Shown here: positions 1-10,630 of the stretch, one piece after another
How the letters are laid out: each line of letters begins with the position of its first letter
Position numbering within the stretch: position 1 is the first letter of the stretch
From: Tachypleus tridentatus
Taxonomy: Eukaryota > Arthropoda > Merostomata > Xiphosura > Limulidae
Direction: 5' to 3'
Length of the DNA stretch: 64,000 nucleotides
Assembly (NCBI RefSeq): GCF_004210375.1
Contig: NC_134825.1
Span: 43,146,348-43,210,347 of the forward strand
Translations under genes and position numbers: made by a program
The notes under the pieces: model-generated
The model's database searches: none
What the model was told of the DNA's origin: nothing
The model's input: the letters and a program-made list of their open reading frames with translations, nothing else

Positions 1-623
1 AATTAGCATTTCCAGCCTCTTTCCTTCCATCATCAAACAATGCAAAATAGACAAAGTCCAAAACCAGAACAATTTTAGGTACAATAATCAATCATTTATA
101 TTTCCAAAATTCTGAAAACTATGATATTTAAGGTCAGTTTTTTTTTTACAATTCAATTTGTTGAACAAGGCATTAATCTAGTAACCTGTTTCTACAACTT
201 TTATTTCAACAAACTGGTCTCCTTATTGTGGTAAGGGGATGAAAACTGAGCAAAATCATTTTAAATAGCCTTCATCGTACCAGGTTACAAAATTAGTCTA
301 ATCATAAAATTCAAAATAAATCATAGAAAATACCATTAACTGCTTTCATTACGTCAAAACCTTTCTTTTGCCACAACATAAACATTTCTAACACACAAAA
401 AGTCAGTCCAACTTGTCATAACCCAATTAAAACTTAATATTGTGACTCATTTTTCCACTTCATCAAATCATATTAATCATCCAAGTCCTTCTGCATGACA
501 GAAAACTAACAACACATTCAGTAGTTCCTGACATCAAAATGTTATACAAAATGATAAATATTAATCCTTGATTTACACTGTAATTTTTATTTATTTGCAT
601 CAAACAAACACCTATACAATTAC
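1..623 (-). other. MED4: MED4 intron 3 (partial, runs off the window)
   Basis: This AT-rich stretch lies downstream of the exon 3 splice donor on the minus strand. By gene structure it is the first part of MED4 intron 3. I see no coding similarity and no named repeat in it. The next MED4 exon must lie left of position 1. Confidence 0.75.
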
Positions 624-739
624 CAAAATATGTTCTGCTTCTTTTAAATGTTTCTGAAGAGTTCGTATATCTTGATCCTGTTTGTCCACTTCTCCTTGTA
701 CAGCATCCATTTTTTTTTGAATTTCTGCCTGTTCTGAAG
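624..739 (-). CDS. MED4: MED4 coding exon 3
   Basis: Third coding exon of Mediator complex subunit 4, giving residue 62 (split codon) to residue 100. It reads through a charged, coiled-coil-like segment including QGEVDKQDQDI and LQKHLKEAEHIL. This matches the conserved MED4 stretch that in animals reads like EVEKRDSDIQ...LQKQLKEAEQIL. The acceptor is ...AAATGCAG|CTTC, with a TACTAAT branch-site-like heptamer at 764-770 on the minus strand. The donor is TTTTG|GTAATT. The exon enters in phase 1, completing the G left by exon 2, and leaves in phase 0. MED4 belongs to the middle module of Mediator in the nucleus, bridging transcription factors and RNA polymerase II. The rest of the protein is outside the window. 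Confidence 0.93.
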
Positions 740-2199
740 CTGCATTTGGAATTTCATAAGGACATTAGTACCATTAGTTTAAAGCACTGTCATTTAAACA
801 ATAGTAAGAATTTGTAAAATTAAAGTTATGACAATACAAAATCACTGTTTCAAAATAATAAATTTATTTGCTCAATTCAATGTCATGCAAATCAGTAATG
901 TGACTGGAAATGCAAATAACTGGTCATTAAGCCTAATCAATATATAGTGGTTTTGGATAATCTTGTTCCAGTGGTCATTTTAAACCAAACTACAGAGATT
1001 AAAAAGCCCCTAATTGTTAATTAAAAATGATGTGCACTTCTGCTCAAAAGAGTTAATTTTTGTGACATAAAAATATTGCATGTCACTTAAAGCTGAACTT
1101 AAAGAATAGGAACAAAAGAGGATCTGTTTATCTTTTTACTCGCTATCATTCCATCCCATCCAAAAATATGTTTGCCTTTCAATGTTTGAAAAATGTCCTT
1201 TGCTTTGTATCGCCTGCCCTTTTGATGTTCTCTGCACATTACTTGTTAGACCTCTAAGATGTATATGGGTACTTGATTCATACGGCATGTTACTGAAGAA
1301 ATGAAATGTGGCTAATCATAACAGGCTTTTGTCAATTAGCTATGAATGTTGTTGACAGAATGATAAATTGCTTCCAAACTAATTGTACATTTCTTGCACA
1401 CCAAGAAAATGCAAACTACTATGTATGAAATAATAAGACATTATTTGCCAATTATGACTTCTAAGGTACCTTTTTTTAAAACTGAATTAGACATTCATAG
1501 CCACAAATTAATGTTGTGTCTGTAAACAATGTTTAAAAATAGACTTCACAAGACTAGTTTGTATGCCAGACATCCAATAAGAAGTATTCAAGTCACAGCA
1601 AAACAAAAAAAATATTTCACATGCAAAGGTTAAAGAATATATCCAATAAAGAGATGACTGTGAAAATACAGTGTGAGATAGATAAAGAATTAGCAGATGT
1701 TACATTGCTTGATTGGTTCTTTGTTGGTTATTGGCACAAATCAACTAGGCTATATGCACCAAACAACTGGTAAAAAAGTTAAAAGTAAAATTATTAAAAT
1801 ATGTGAAAAGGAATCATGTTAAAATAAAACATTTTCAAATTAAAAACTTAAATACAGTTTAATAGGCTAATGGCCCTTACAATTTTAAAAACACAACTAA
1901 GGTAGACAATGTCACCATCACCAATAACACTGTCCAACGTCAAGGGTGAACCCATGGTAAAAATATGTTTGAAATGGTGTCATTGCTCTTGATCACAACA
2001 ATGACATGACAGTAAAATGTGGGCTATTGTAACTTGTGTCACACAGACCACACATTGGTGCATCAGTCCCAGATAAAAAAAAACAACAACGATGAGTTAA
2101 AATCTGTGACCAATATGTAGCCTAGCCAGGACAATTTCCTTCTTCCAATCCCTACAAAAGTAAGACAGCCAAACAGCAATAGAAGGTTTGACCTGAAAA

Positions 2200-4330
2200 G
2201 CTTATTATCATGTTACTCACTCCAAGTCAAATACCAACTTCCATGTATGGGACAGGTGTAGCTGTGATAGCACCAGAGAAGACAGACTTAGCTGCAACGT
2301 CAGTGAGCTCATTCCCACAAATACTGAGATGGCCTGGTATCCAGAAAAACTGGATAGAAGTAGAGGATAGAGAGGAATGGACCAGTAAGTTTTGAAAATC
2401 AATGAGAATGATCTAATGTGAATAAACCTCATGCTTGACAACTGATATGAGATGTGGAACTCGTCTACATAGAGACCATTTAGAACTGTACAGGGGAGTT
2501 GTCCACTGATGACAATCTTTATAATGAAAAGTGTGACACTCAAGACACAATGCTGAGGGACTCCAAGTTCTTGTGGGAAAGTAATGAACTCACACAGGCT
2601 TGAAATCACCAATCCAGTAAAATATCTTTTTAATGAAAATGGGCAAATGGCCATGCAACATGTATGAGTGGAAATCTCACAGGATATCATCCCACCACAT
2701 AGTATCATAAGCTTTCTCAAGATAAAAAAACATAGATACAAGATGTTGCTTGAGAAAGGCTTGCCTGATTGATGTTGTCAGTCAAATGAGGTGATCCATG
2801 GTGAAGTACTGTCATCAAAACCCATGCTGGGTGGGTGAGAGGCAGCTGTTTGAATTAAGGAACCAAACAAGATGAGCATTAACCATCCTCTTTAATATCT
2901 TGCAGAGATAGCTTTTCAAAGCAATTAAATGGTAGTTTAAAGGAATCTTGTGACCCTTTCCAGGCTTAAGAAAAGGGAGGACATAGCATGGTACTAAACA
3001 TCAGGAAAAACATTCTCCTGCCAGATCTAGCATTTTGTAGTGAATACCATCAAATCTAGCTGATGTACTGCAAGACCAATGAAGAGCAAGCTTAAGTTCT
3101 ACCAGGGCAATTGTAGTCATAGAAATGATCAGCCAGAAAGAAAAGAAGCAATTTCTCTGCCCGTGTCTTAACGGTTAAGAAGGTGGGGGATGAAGCAGAA
3201 GTGCTACATGTGTGAGAAAAGCTTTTGCTGAGAGTATCAGTGATGGTCTGGGAATCAGCAATTTCCTGGTCATCAGAAAGCAAGATCAGAAGGGGGACAG
3301 AAGTATACTGTTCACTGACCTTTCCTATGTCATTTTGAAACTGGTGGTAGAAGAGATACTATATGTGTACTTATTCCAAGATTCCTTCTGACTTTGAAAT
3401 ATGACCTGCCGAGCATGTGCACAGACCAGCTGAAAAGCAATGCAGTTTAAAAGTGTGGGACAAACACAAAAAGTATCCTAGGCTTGTCTTTGACCCTTCC
3501 GTGTCATGTGACAGGTAAGATTCCACTGCAGACAAAGATACTGTGGAAAACACGTCAAGGATTTAGGAATACACTGAGCAGCTGCCTGGACAATACAATC
3601 AGTCACTGTTGCCATGCAGTCATCTATTGATGTCTTACAGACAACAGCAGGATTAAGTTCCTAGAGAGCAGTTAAAGAGAGTCAGTTGGCCAGGCCCAAC
3701 TTCCACTGCAGTAAGTTGGTCACTGGCATCGACCACAAACAATCTCTCTCGTAATGATAGGAAAATGATCACTGCTTCATGGATCACGGTCAACCCTCCA
3801 ACAAAAGTAAGAAAAAAGTAAAGGGGAGCAGACAGAGAGATCAATATCTGTAAAAGACTGACCAGGTGCATGAAAATTGGTATTAAAGTATTAGAGAGAT
3901 AAAGGTTGTGATCCTAGAGCACATGCTCTATGGAATGACCCATCTCATTAATATCAACACCATCCACAAGGGAATAATGTCCATTAAAATCCCATAGGAT
4001 TAAAATGAGAGACTGTAACTGCTCAATGAGGGCATCAAGGTCTGACTGATCATAGGTCTCTCCAGGAGTCAGGTAGAAAGAGAAAAAGTGATAGTACGAA
4101 TCAAGAAAACACGAATAACTACAGCTTCCAAGGGTGTATCAAGCAGCAAAGACAGGGAAAGCATATGTTGATCAACCACCAGTGTCATCCCTTCATGCAC
4201 TTGTCCATTAAGCAACTTACATTACTGTACAAAGAAAACTACCAAAAGGTGACTGCATCAGCAGGTTTCAAAATATTTCCTGTAAGGTAGACATTTTTAT
4301 TTATGTGAAAGAGAATGAGCATGGAGCTCT
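2200..4330 (-). pseudogene. LINE ORF2 (endonuclease-RT-RNase H) pseudogene
   Basis: Fragments of one large polyprotein lie in order on the minus strand. Endonuclease pieces include a DFNGHYSL motif (about 3970-4000) and SSDHFPI (about 3760-3780). RT motif A is FFYLEKAYDTMW (about 2700-2735). RT motif B is FPQELGVPQHCVLSVTLF (2526-2579). RT motif C is YVDE (2460-2471), where active enzymes have YVDD or YADD. RNase H carries WIPGHLSICGNELTDVAAK (2287-2343). Several frameshifts separate the motifs, and the D to E change at the catalytic pair is a further sign of inactivity. Confidence 0.87.
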
Positions 4331-4439
4331 CTGTTTTTTTTCTTTATTGGATGGAGATCTATCAACATCTTACCCTGGGTTGAATAGGCAGGTCTCAGTC
4401 TGTGGACAAAGATTCCAGCAACTGAGGGCGTGAACAAAT

Positions 4440-5496
4440 AATGGTTTAGCATCTTAGGGCTGGACAAGAAGATGAGTCTGAGTAAATGCCCAAAGCTAAA
4501 AGAAGTGGACCCGGGCAGCCACTAGAAGGAGTGGCAGCCACAGAGATGAAAATAGGTGTAGATTCATCAACTTTTTCACCACTGAGGGCATAAGACTCTT
4601 GAGATGTTTCACAAATGATTCTGTTGGAGGCACAGAGAGATCTGTCTGCACTCTCACTGTAGCAGTGGAATGGAGTGTAGCAACATGTCTGAGACAGAGT
4701 GAGGGACAATACCTTCCAAGCCTCTGGGTAGGAGATATTGTTTATAGTCTTCAAGCATTACACCCCTTTTCCCTCCACCTACTTCGGACAAGTAGAAAAA
4801 GTGTGGTTCCAGTTTGCATTCACAGTCATTGTGGTCTTTGCCATCACAATGAGCATATGCTAAAGAACCATGACATGATGTCTTCTAGTGGCCAAGCTGT
4901 TGACACTGGAAACATTTGAGAGGGTTAGGAATGTATGGCTGTATCTTACAGTTCAGATAACCTGCTATGACTGTGCCAGGAGGACATGGTAATGTAAATG
5001 TCAATATCAGAACATTAGTAAGCATCATAATTCTGTCCTTGTGAGTGGAGATTCAGCACACCACAGAAACACCTTGGCTGGAAAAACCAGCAAGGATCTC
5101 TAGCTTCGGAATGTTCTTTAAATCCCTCTCACTATGACTCCTCTGGAAGAATTCAAAGTTGCATTCAAAATAAGCTTGATGGATATATCCCCAATGGCTT
5201 TTGATTTCAAGAGGAGTTTGGGATGTTGTGGTGAAGATATTTTCACCAAAATGTCTCCCCAGCATAACTTCTTGACTGACTTGGGGGAGCCAGCAAACCC
5301 CTCTAATCCCTTTTGAATAAAAAAGAGAGACATCTGCCATAAGGATTTCTTGGATAAAGAATGCATAATTAGAAATTGAGGTACAGAATTTGACTGTGAT
5401 GGTGACTGTACACCAAAGTCGTCCATGTTTAGTCAATTTTTGATAATCTGTTGTTTTGTTTCTTTTTATGAATGGGGGTATCCATAATAAAGACAA
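4440..5496 (-). pseudogene. LINE ORF1 (gag-like, CCHC) pseudogene
   Basis: Broken minus-strand frames encode a gag-like protein. At about 4800-4910 the translation reads CFQCQQLGH, a stop, then KTSC, a CX2CX4HX4C knuckle. A second knuckle follows in which the first Cys has become Tyr (YAHCDGKDHNDCEC). Upstream frames (about 5050-5500) and a Ser-rich downstream frame (4446-4754) belong to the same ORF in different phases. The family role is nucleic-acid binding in the retrotransposon RNP. The stop inside the knuckle and the lost Cys show decay. Confidence 0.8.
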
Positions 5497-6388
5497 TACA
5501 TTTTAGTGCCCATTGTCCCCACCCACCATAAAGTCCAATGAGGGGATGTACTACAATGCCAAACAAAGACATTGCACAACATCAGAGTTTCAAGAGCACT
5601 ATACCCGAACACCAACATCATACACAGTGTCTACAACACCTGCTGAGAACACCCAACACTGATGCTCAGTGGACCTTAGTCCAAGTGAACCAAACATCTA
5701 CAGGAATTCAAGGCCAAAATGGTGTGTTACAGTTAGACCCTTCAACCACCAGGATCCTCTCCTCCCCTTCATGGGTTGCCACGCACAGTAAACATATAGG
5801 TAGATGTTTAGATCCCAGAGTAGGTAAACTGAAAGTACATAATCTTGGCAAACATCTTTGTTGGAAATATGTTTAAAAGATAATCTTAACACTTCCTACT
5901 TAGTGAATTTTTAATGTCAAGAAAGGCCACCATTCTGATAGTTTTTAAAATATTAAGTAATCTCCCACTGACCTCGTGTAAATCAAATTAATAAACAAAT
6001 AACAAAAATGTTTTATCATCACTGCTAATGGTAATATTTTTTATTTAAAACATATCACAATTGCATATGAAAATAATTAAGTAGTCAGTTAGCTAATTAT
6101 TTTATGTATGTTTGAATATGCTAAAAACTAATACTTAACAAGTAAGGAGTCCAGTTTGTCTTCACCTGTCATACTCAGTAAACCTAATGAAGTTTATCTG
6201 ATGTTTTTTCAACAAAAATATTCATGTAGCTTCAAACAGACATAATTTAACAAGCATATACTTTCACAAATTAAATAAACATCTAAATCCAATATGAAAA
6301 AATCTTTAGCTCTGTAACTTGTTCCAAAATTCTCAAAACTTCCCATTAAATGTTTTTGGTCAATACTGTAAAAACAGTAACTAGCAAA

Positions 6389-6545
6389 TTTCTCATGAAA
6401 CAATAAATTACTGCTTAAAACCACTTTATTTATCTAACAACTTTCTCTTGAAACAATAAAGTACTACTTAAAACCACTTTATTTATCTAACAACTTTCTC
6501 ATGAAACAATAAATTTCTACTCAAAACCACTTTATTCATCTACTA
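6389..6545. repeat. 53-bp tandem repeat, 3 units
   Basis: Three consecutive units start at 6389, 6442 and 6495. Each contains TTTCTC(A/T)TGAAACAATAAA followed by AAAACCACTTTATT. The period is exactly 53 bp with a few substitutions between units. It is a small AT-rich minisatellite in MED4 intron 2. Confidence 0.9.
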
Positions 6546-7364
6546 TGATGTGAAAAGTAAGTTTAATTCTTGCTCTATCCAACATATTTAAACCTTTCCT
6601 CACAGCTGTTTTCAAAAACTATATTTCTTTGGCATATAATCAATCCACTTGATGCAACAATATAAATGTTTAACATTTATTTTCATCTGTCTTCATGAAT
6701 TGCATTAAATAAATATTACAAAATTATAAAAATTTCTAAAATACATTTAGTTAAAAATTAAAATTAGTTTTACTTCAATTTTAAACTTTGTAAATATATA
6801 AACTTAAGACTTCAAACCTGTGGTTTAAAAATATTAAAAGTTGCAACAAAAAACTATTTGACAAACGTTAGAGCAAAAATATGCATGCAAAAAACAAGAA
6901 GAAATCCAACAAAATGAATGCTAAATAAATTTTGAGAATTTAAACCTTAGGCAGATGAATAGTTTGTAAAATTCATAGCAAATGAGACTTTGGAACAATA
7001 TAATGTGAACATTTCTGTAGTTAACTAAGTATATTAAAATAAATGCTCTAACGATTTTTACTTTACAACACTGGTCTTCTGTCTTGACACCAAGAAATAT
7101 AAAAATTGTACACATCTAGATATACATGCAATTTCAATATTTTTAATACAGTTACACTAACTTTATTTCTTACATATTTTCACTTCTAAGGATACATGTA
7201 TTTGATACCAAAATACATTAATTTTTTTTAACAAAGTTATACATAAATGATCATGTAATTCAATAAAATTCATATTCTAATATTATTGAAATTCCTTAAC
7301 AAATAAAATTTGTAAATTTACTGATATATTATGAATTATAACCAGCTTATAAAGAAAAAATAAC

Positions 7365-7483
7365 CTGTTTTTAGCATGTCCTTCAGTTCTTGATCTTTTG
7401 TAACTAACAAATCTGCTAATTGAGCATGTTCTATGGCTGGTAGTTTCTGAGGTTTGTGTGCTATAATATTTTCAAACAGCTCT
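7365..7483 (-). CDS. MED4: MED4 coding exon 2
   Basis: Second coding exon, residues 22 to 62 (both terminal codons split). It encodes ELFENIIAHKPQKL and LADLLVTKDQELKDMLKT. These align with the conserved MED4 region that reads like ELIEMLAI...LLIHRDGEFQELMKLA in animals. The acceptor is a strong TTTTTTTACAG|AGAG. The donor is AACAG|GTTATT. The exon enters in phase 2 and leaves in phase 1, agreeing with exons 1 and 3. Confidence 0.93.
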
Positions 7484-9032
7484 CTGTAAAAAAACAAACA
7501 ACATTCATAAGTAATAAAACACTAATACAGAAAAAGTATATTTACATTATAACTCATAGTAAGGGTCACAAACATACTCTAAACACACTCTTGTGATACT
7601 CTTTTAAAAATGATAATATTGCAAAAACAAATTAAAAAAATAAGTAAACTGTAAAATTACATACTGTGTACTACTATCAATGATGTTAAATGTTATTGCA
7701 AGAGTCTGGAACTACAAACATAACACCATTTCCAATCAATATGCAAACACAATTTTATACATAATAAATATTTTACTATTAAATAATACACACAATTATA
7801 ACTGGATTGGTATTACCCATTAAACAAGACATATATAAATTTATCCCACAACTTTATAAACTGTCTCTGGGAACAAAAATTTAGTTTTGTATATTTAAGG
7901 TTCATGAAACATTTCTTCCCACCTTTCATTGTTCTTTTTAGCCAATCCATATAAATACCATATTTAAAACTGTTATCAGCTTCATCAAAATATTTTAATC
8001 AAAAGTTTTAGACTTCCACAACTCATTTCATCATACATTTACTGATCCTTCTTATGCCTCAAAGCAATTTTATTGTAAAACAGAATACCTGAGGCCTAAC
8101 TTGTGCCATTACAGCAAGCAGGCATTACTTCACAAGAAAGGCATGCAACATTTTGGAGTAATGATGATAATTAAGTTTAGGATATTCCACTTTTAAATAA
8201 CATTATTTACAACTTCGTGCTACATCAGTAAAATATGTTGAATAAATTCATGTACACATAATGGTGTGATATGAACATATTTTATTTAAAATCTTTAAGT
8301 ATTTTTGTGAAACATGGAAGAGGTATCCTGAGTTTCATGAATCATTTGGGAATACTAAGTTCTTAACACAATAAATGATATTACGGTAACCAAAGTCTCC
8401 ATAATGATAACAGTAGTTTAAAAATTGCTCTACTCAGTTCCAAATAAATACTCCAAATTAGAAAATGGAATCAGACTTATAGTGGCAAACAATAACTTCA
8501 GTTTTACTGTATGGTCTAATTAAAACGTATTTAGAATAAAACATTATTTGAATTAAAAGTTACACAAAAGGTGTTGGTGTTACGACTGTTAGAGAGGGTG
8601 AGTGTACTACCTTAATTTATTATGATGATTAACTTGAGGGTTTGAATAACATTAACAGAAAGGCCATTTGTAAAATGTCACAGAAAATTATCTATGTAGA
8701 AATATACAGGGTGTTCGGAAAGTCACTGTTAACATATATTTATTAACAGACGTTTCAATATAGAATACAGGAGGTAAATATGACAATTAAAAACAATGTT
8801 GAAAATGACCCCTGTTGGCATCAATACAGGCCTGGATCCTTCTTATTTTGTTTCTAAATACTGCTATCAGTTGCTGGCTTGAAATAGACTGAATGAATGC
8901 TGTTATCGCTGCTTTCAAAACTGCACAATGACTTTCCGAACACCCTGAAGTTCTGCCGAAACTTAAATTAAAACACACACTGTGATACTAATGCCTCGTT
9001 AATAATTGTTATTATGAAATAACGTTACTTAC
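7484..9032 (-). other. MED4: MED4 intron 1
   Basis: A 1.5 kb AT-rich intron between exons 1 and 2. Apart from the inverted-repeat transposon at 8707-8947 I see nothing recognisable in it. Confidence 0.85.
8707..8947 (-). mobile_element. Internally deleted mariner/Tc-like transposon (MITE-like)
   Basis: This 241 bp element is bounded by near-perfect 23 bp inverted repeats: CAGGGTGTTCGGAAAGTCAC at the left and its complement, ending GACTTTCCGAACACCCTG, at the right. One mismatch is seen in 23. The minus-strand interior encodes a transposase-like C-terminus, RRIQACIDANRGHFQH, typical of the tail of mariner/IS630-type transposases. So this is a deletion derivative of an autonomous element. The left flank is TA, but the right flank is AA, so the target duplication is not intact. 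It lies within MED4 intron 1. Confidence 0.88.
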
Positions 9033-9097
9033 TTAGCTATAATTTCAACATCATCTACTAACTGTAGAAGTTTTTCTTTCGTACCAGGTAATGTCAT
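9033..9097 (-). CDS. MED4: MED4 coding exon 1 (start codon)
   Basis: First coding exon: the ATG at 9097 begins MTLPGTKEKLLQLVDDVEII. This parallels the MED4 N-terminal helix that reads like [20 protein letters not shown] in vertebrates. The donor is GCTAA|GTAAGT, a strong consensus. An in-frame TAA lies about 15 bases upstream of the ATG, so this Met is the only available start in this exon. The N-terminus is shorter than vertebrate MED4, which has an extra low-complexity leader. Coding phase joins exon 2 exactly (AA + A = Lys22). No upstream non-coding exon could be verified. Confidence 0.9.
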
Positions 9098-9300
9098 GAG
9101 TTTTACTTTTAATTATAAGTATGATACAAAATATGAAATAATTATCTTTTCTCTCAGTCTCAGACCGAATCAGTATGAATCTCCCACGCGTTCATTTAGC
9201 GTATGATGTATGAAGCGGTAAAAGCGCGTCCACCAATATCAGATGATGAGGTATTTCTCGATAAATGTGAAACGAAATAATAAAAACACAACAAGATATA
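9098..9300 (-). promoter_or_regulatory. Probable MED4 promoter / 5' UTR region
   Basis: The bases upstream of the MED4 start contain several CpG steps (9185-9235), scarce in the surrounding sequence. On the minus strand they include an ATTGG, the complement of a CCAAT box, near 9235. No TATA box is evident at a clear distance. Promoter identity is inferred from position and local composition only. Confidence 0.4.
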
Positions 9301-9427
9301 TTATGGACATAAATCATCACATATAAAATTATTCAATTTTCTAAATATATAACTTTTCCCTTTATAAAAATATTTTCACAATATATAGTAATAAATTATA
9401 ATTTATATACGTACTGCAAATATCATA

Positions 9428-9622
9428 GGCTCGGCATGGCCAGGTCGGTGTAGGTGTACTCTGAGGGACGCGAGTTCGAATCCCCGTCCTCAAACATGCT
9501 CGCCCTTTCAGCTGTGGGTGCGTATAATATAACGGCCAATCCCACTGTTAGTTGGTAAAAGAGTATCCCAAGAGTTTGTTTCTCAATTTCGCTCAAAGTT
9601 ACACGAAAACTATCTGCGCTTG
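9428..9622. mobile_element. SINE-A copy, rearranged
   Basis: The plus-strand head (9428-9563) has the tRNA-like start GGCTCGGCATGGCCAGG and B box GAGTTCGAATCCCC, then the CATGCTCGCCC and CCCACTGTTAGTTGG body. It is followed directly by a short minus-oriented tail fragment (about 9565-9608, TTTCGCTCAAAG...CTATCTGCGC). The combination looks like an inversion or a nested insertion. Confidence 0.85.
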
Positions 9623-9868
9623 TTTGTTTGTTTGTTTTGGAATTTCGCACAAAGCTACTCGAGGGCTATCTGCGCTAGTCATCGTTAATTTAGAAGTGTA
9701 AGATCAGAGGGAGGCAGCTAGTCATCATCACCCACTGCCAACTCGTGGGTTACTCTTTCACTAACGAATTGTGGGATTGATCGTTACATTGTAACGCCCC
9801 CACGCCTGTTTGGTGTTACTGGGATTCGAACCTTAACTACGTGGACATGTTAGGCCTGCACGTTTCTA
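9623..9868 (-). mobile_element. SINE-A copy
   Basis: Minus-oriented copy of the same tRNA-derived SINE. It runs from the tail (TTTGTTTGTTTTGGAATTTCGC) to the tRNA-like head, with the internal box GGGATTCGAACC near 9830. It is diverged, with a shortened stretch after CGCCCCCACG. Confidence 0.9.
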
Positions 9869-9886
9869 ACTCTTTTGGCTCGGCAT

Positions 9887-10152
9887 GGTCAGGTGGTTAA
9901 GGCGCCCGACTCGTAATCTGAGGGTCACGGGTTCAAATCCCAGTAACACTAAACATGTTCGTCCTCTCAATCGTGAGGGCGTTAAATGTTACGGTCAGTC
10001 CCACTATTCATTGGTAAAAGAGTAGCCCAAAAGTTGACGGTGGATGTTGATGACTAGCCGTCTTCCCTGTAGTCTTACACTGCTAAATAAGGACGGCTAG
10101 CGCAGAAAGCCCTCATGTAGCTTTGGGTGAATTTTAAAAACAAACAAACAAC
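9887..10152 (+). mobile_element. SINE-A copy, near full length
   Basis: Reference-type copy of the dominant SINE. The tRNA-like head has an A-box-like TGGTCAGGTGG, then CTCGTAATC in the anticodon region, and a B box GGGTTCAAATCCC. It is followed by a body of about 190 bp (CCCACTATTC, GTAAAAGAGTAGCCC, GGTGATGACTAGC, GTCTTACACTGCTAAAT). The tail is GCTTTGGGTGAATTTTAAAAACAAACAAAC. The tRNA-like part would serve as an internal Pol III promoter. The same head-body-tail order recurs about twenty times in the window. Confidence 0.92.
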
Positions 10153-10630
10153 CTAACGCCTTGTAGTTTAAAATTAAGTTTGTTAAATATCTGTTCCCTT
10201 TTCTATAATTCTTAAAACTGGAACATAGTATCGTCCAAGAAAGTTTCTACCATTAAAATACCCAGATGCCTGACTCTCTTGGAAAAGTAATGTGCTTTTC
10301 AGAACACCGAGTTATTGTCGTCGGCAAATTGAATAACAGTTATGGATGAATGTGCCCATTACTCTCGTTGCCTGTTTGCAAAATGATCTAATAGATACCA
10401 ATCACAACTTCATTGAATTCAAAGCTCGAGAGTTTATGTTCAGAGGTAAAACAGAATTGAAGGCCAAAAAACAAGATCTGCACGAACTTTCCCAGGAATT
10501 TTGACACAGAATTTACATAAATGTTCATAGATTCTCTGCAGATAGCTAGTGAAAATTCACCAGATTTTTATTCAGTGTTTATCTAACTTTAATTTTACGT
10601 GGGGATACATAAAGTTTTCAGTATGAAAGA
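10153..10630. other. No feature recognised
   Basis: Between the SINE and the CR1-like LINE, this stretch shows no open frame or repeat I can name. It may include further 5' parts of the LINE too diverged to recognise. Confidence 0.4.

Larger units (their letters stand above)
1855..5868 (-). mobile_element. Non-LTR retrotransposon (I/Jockey-like LINE), decayed, in MED4 intron
   Basis: Read on the minus strand this is a degenerate two-ORF LINE. In order it has a leader (5500-5868), a gag-like ORF1 with CCHC zinc knuckles, and an ORF2 with apurinic-type endonuclease, reverse transcriptase and RNase H. A 3' tail at about 1855-2200 shares long similarity with a second copy at 19108-19500. Many stops and frameshifts make it inactive. 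The span of about 4 kb is shorter than a full element with these domains, so internal deletions are likely. Carrying both a gag CCHC and a C-terminal RNase H points to the I superfamily or a near relative. The exact clade was not determined. It lies in the same orientation as MED4. Both boundaries are approximate. Confidence 0.88.
740..7364 (-). other. MED4: MED4 intron 2
   Basis: An intron of about 6.6 kb between exons 2 and 3. It contains a decayed LINE (1855-5868) and a 53 bp tandem repeat (6389-6545). The remaining parts, 740-1854, 5869-6388 and 6546-7364, are AT-rich with no coding similarity that I can see. Confidence 0.85.

Noticed and set aside
4599-4919. 106-codon plus-strand frame
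   Set aside because: Antisense to the LINE ORF1 zinc-knuckle region. No independent support.
5538-5876. 112-codon plus-strand frame
   Set aside because: It is antisense to the leader of the LINE at 1855-5868, a shadow of repeat sequence.
9887-9957. tRNA gene candidates in the SINE heads (also at 25354, 53260, 60250, 63840)
   Set aside because: The A- and B-box-like words are present, but the cloverleaf arms do not pair well, and each head is fused to the same SINE body. They are SINE promoters, not tRNA genes.
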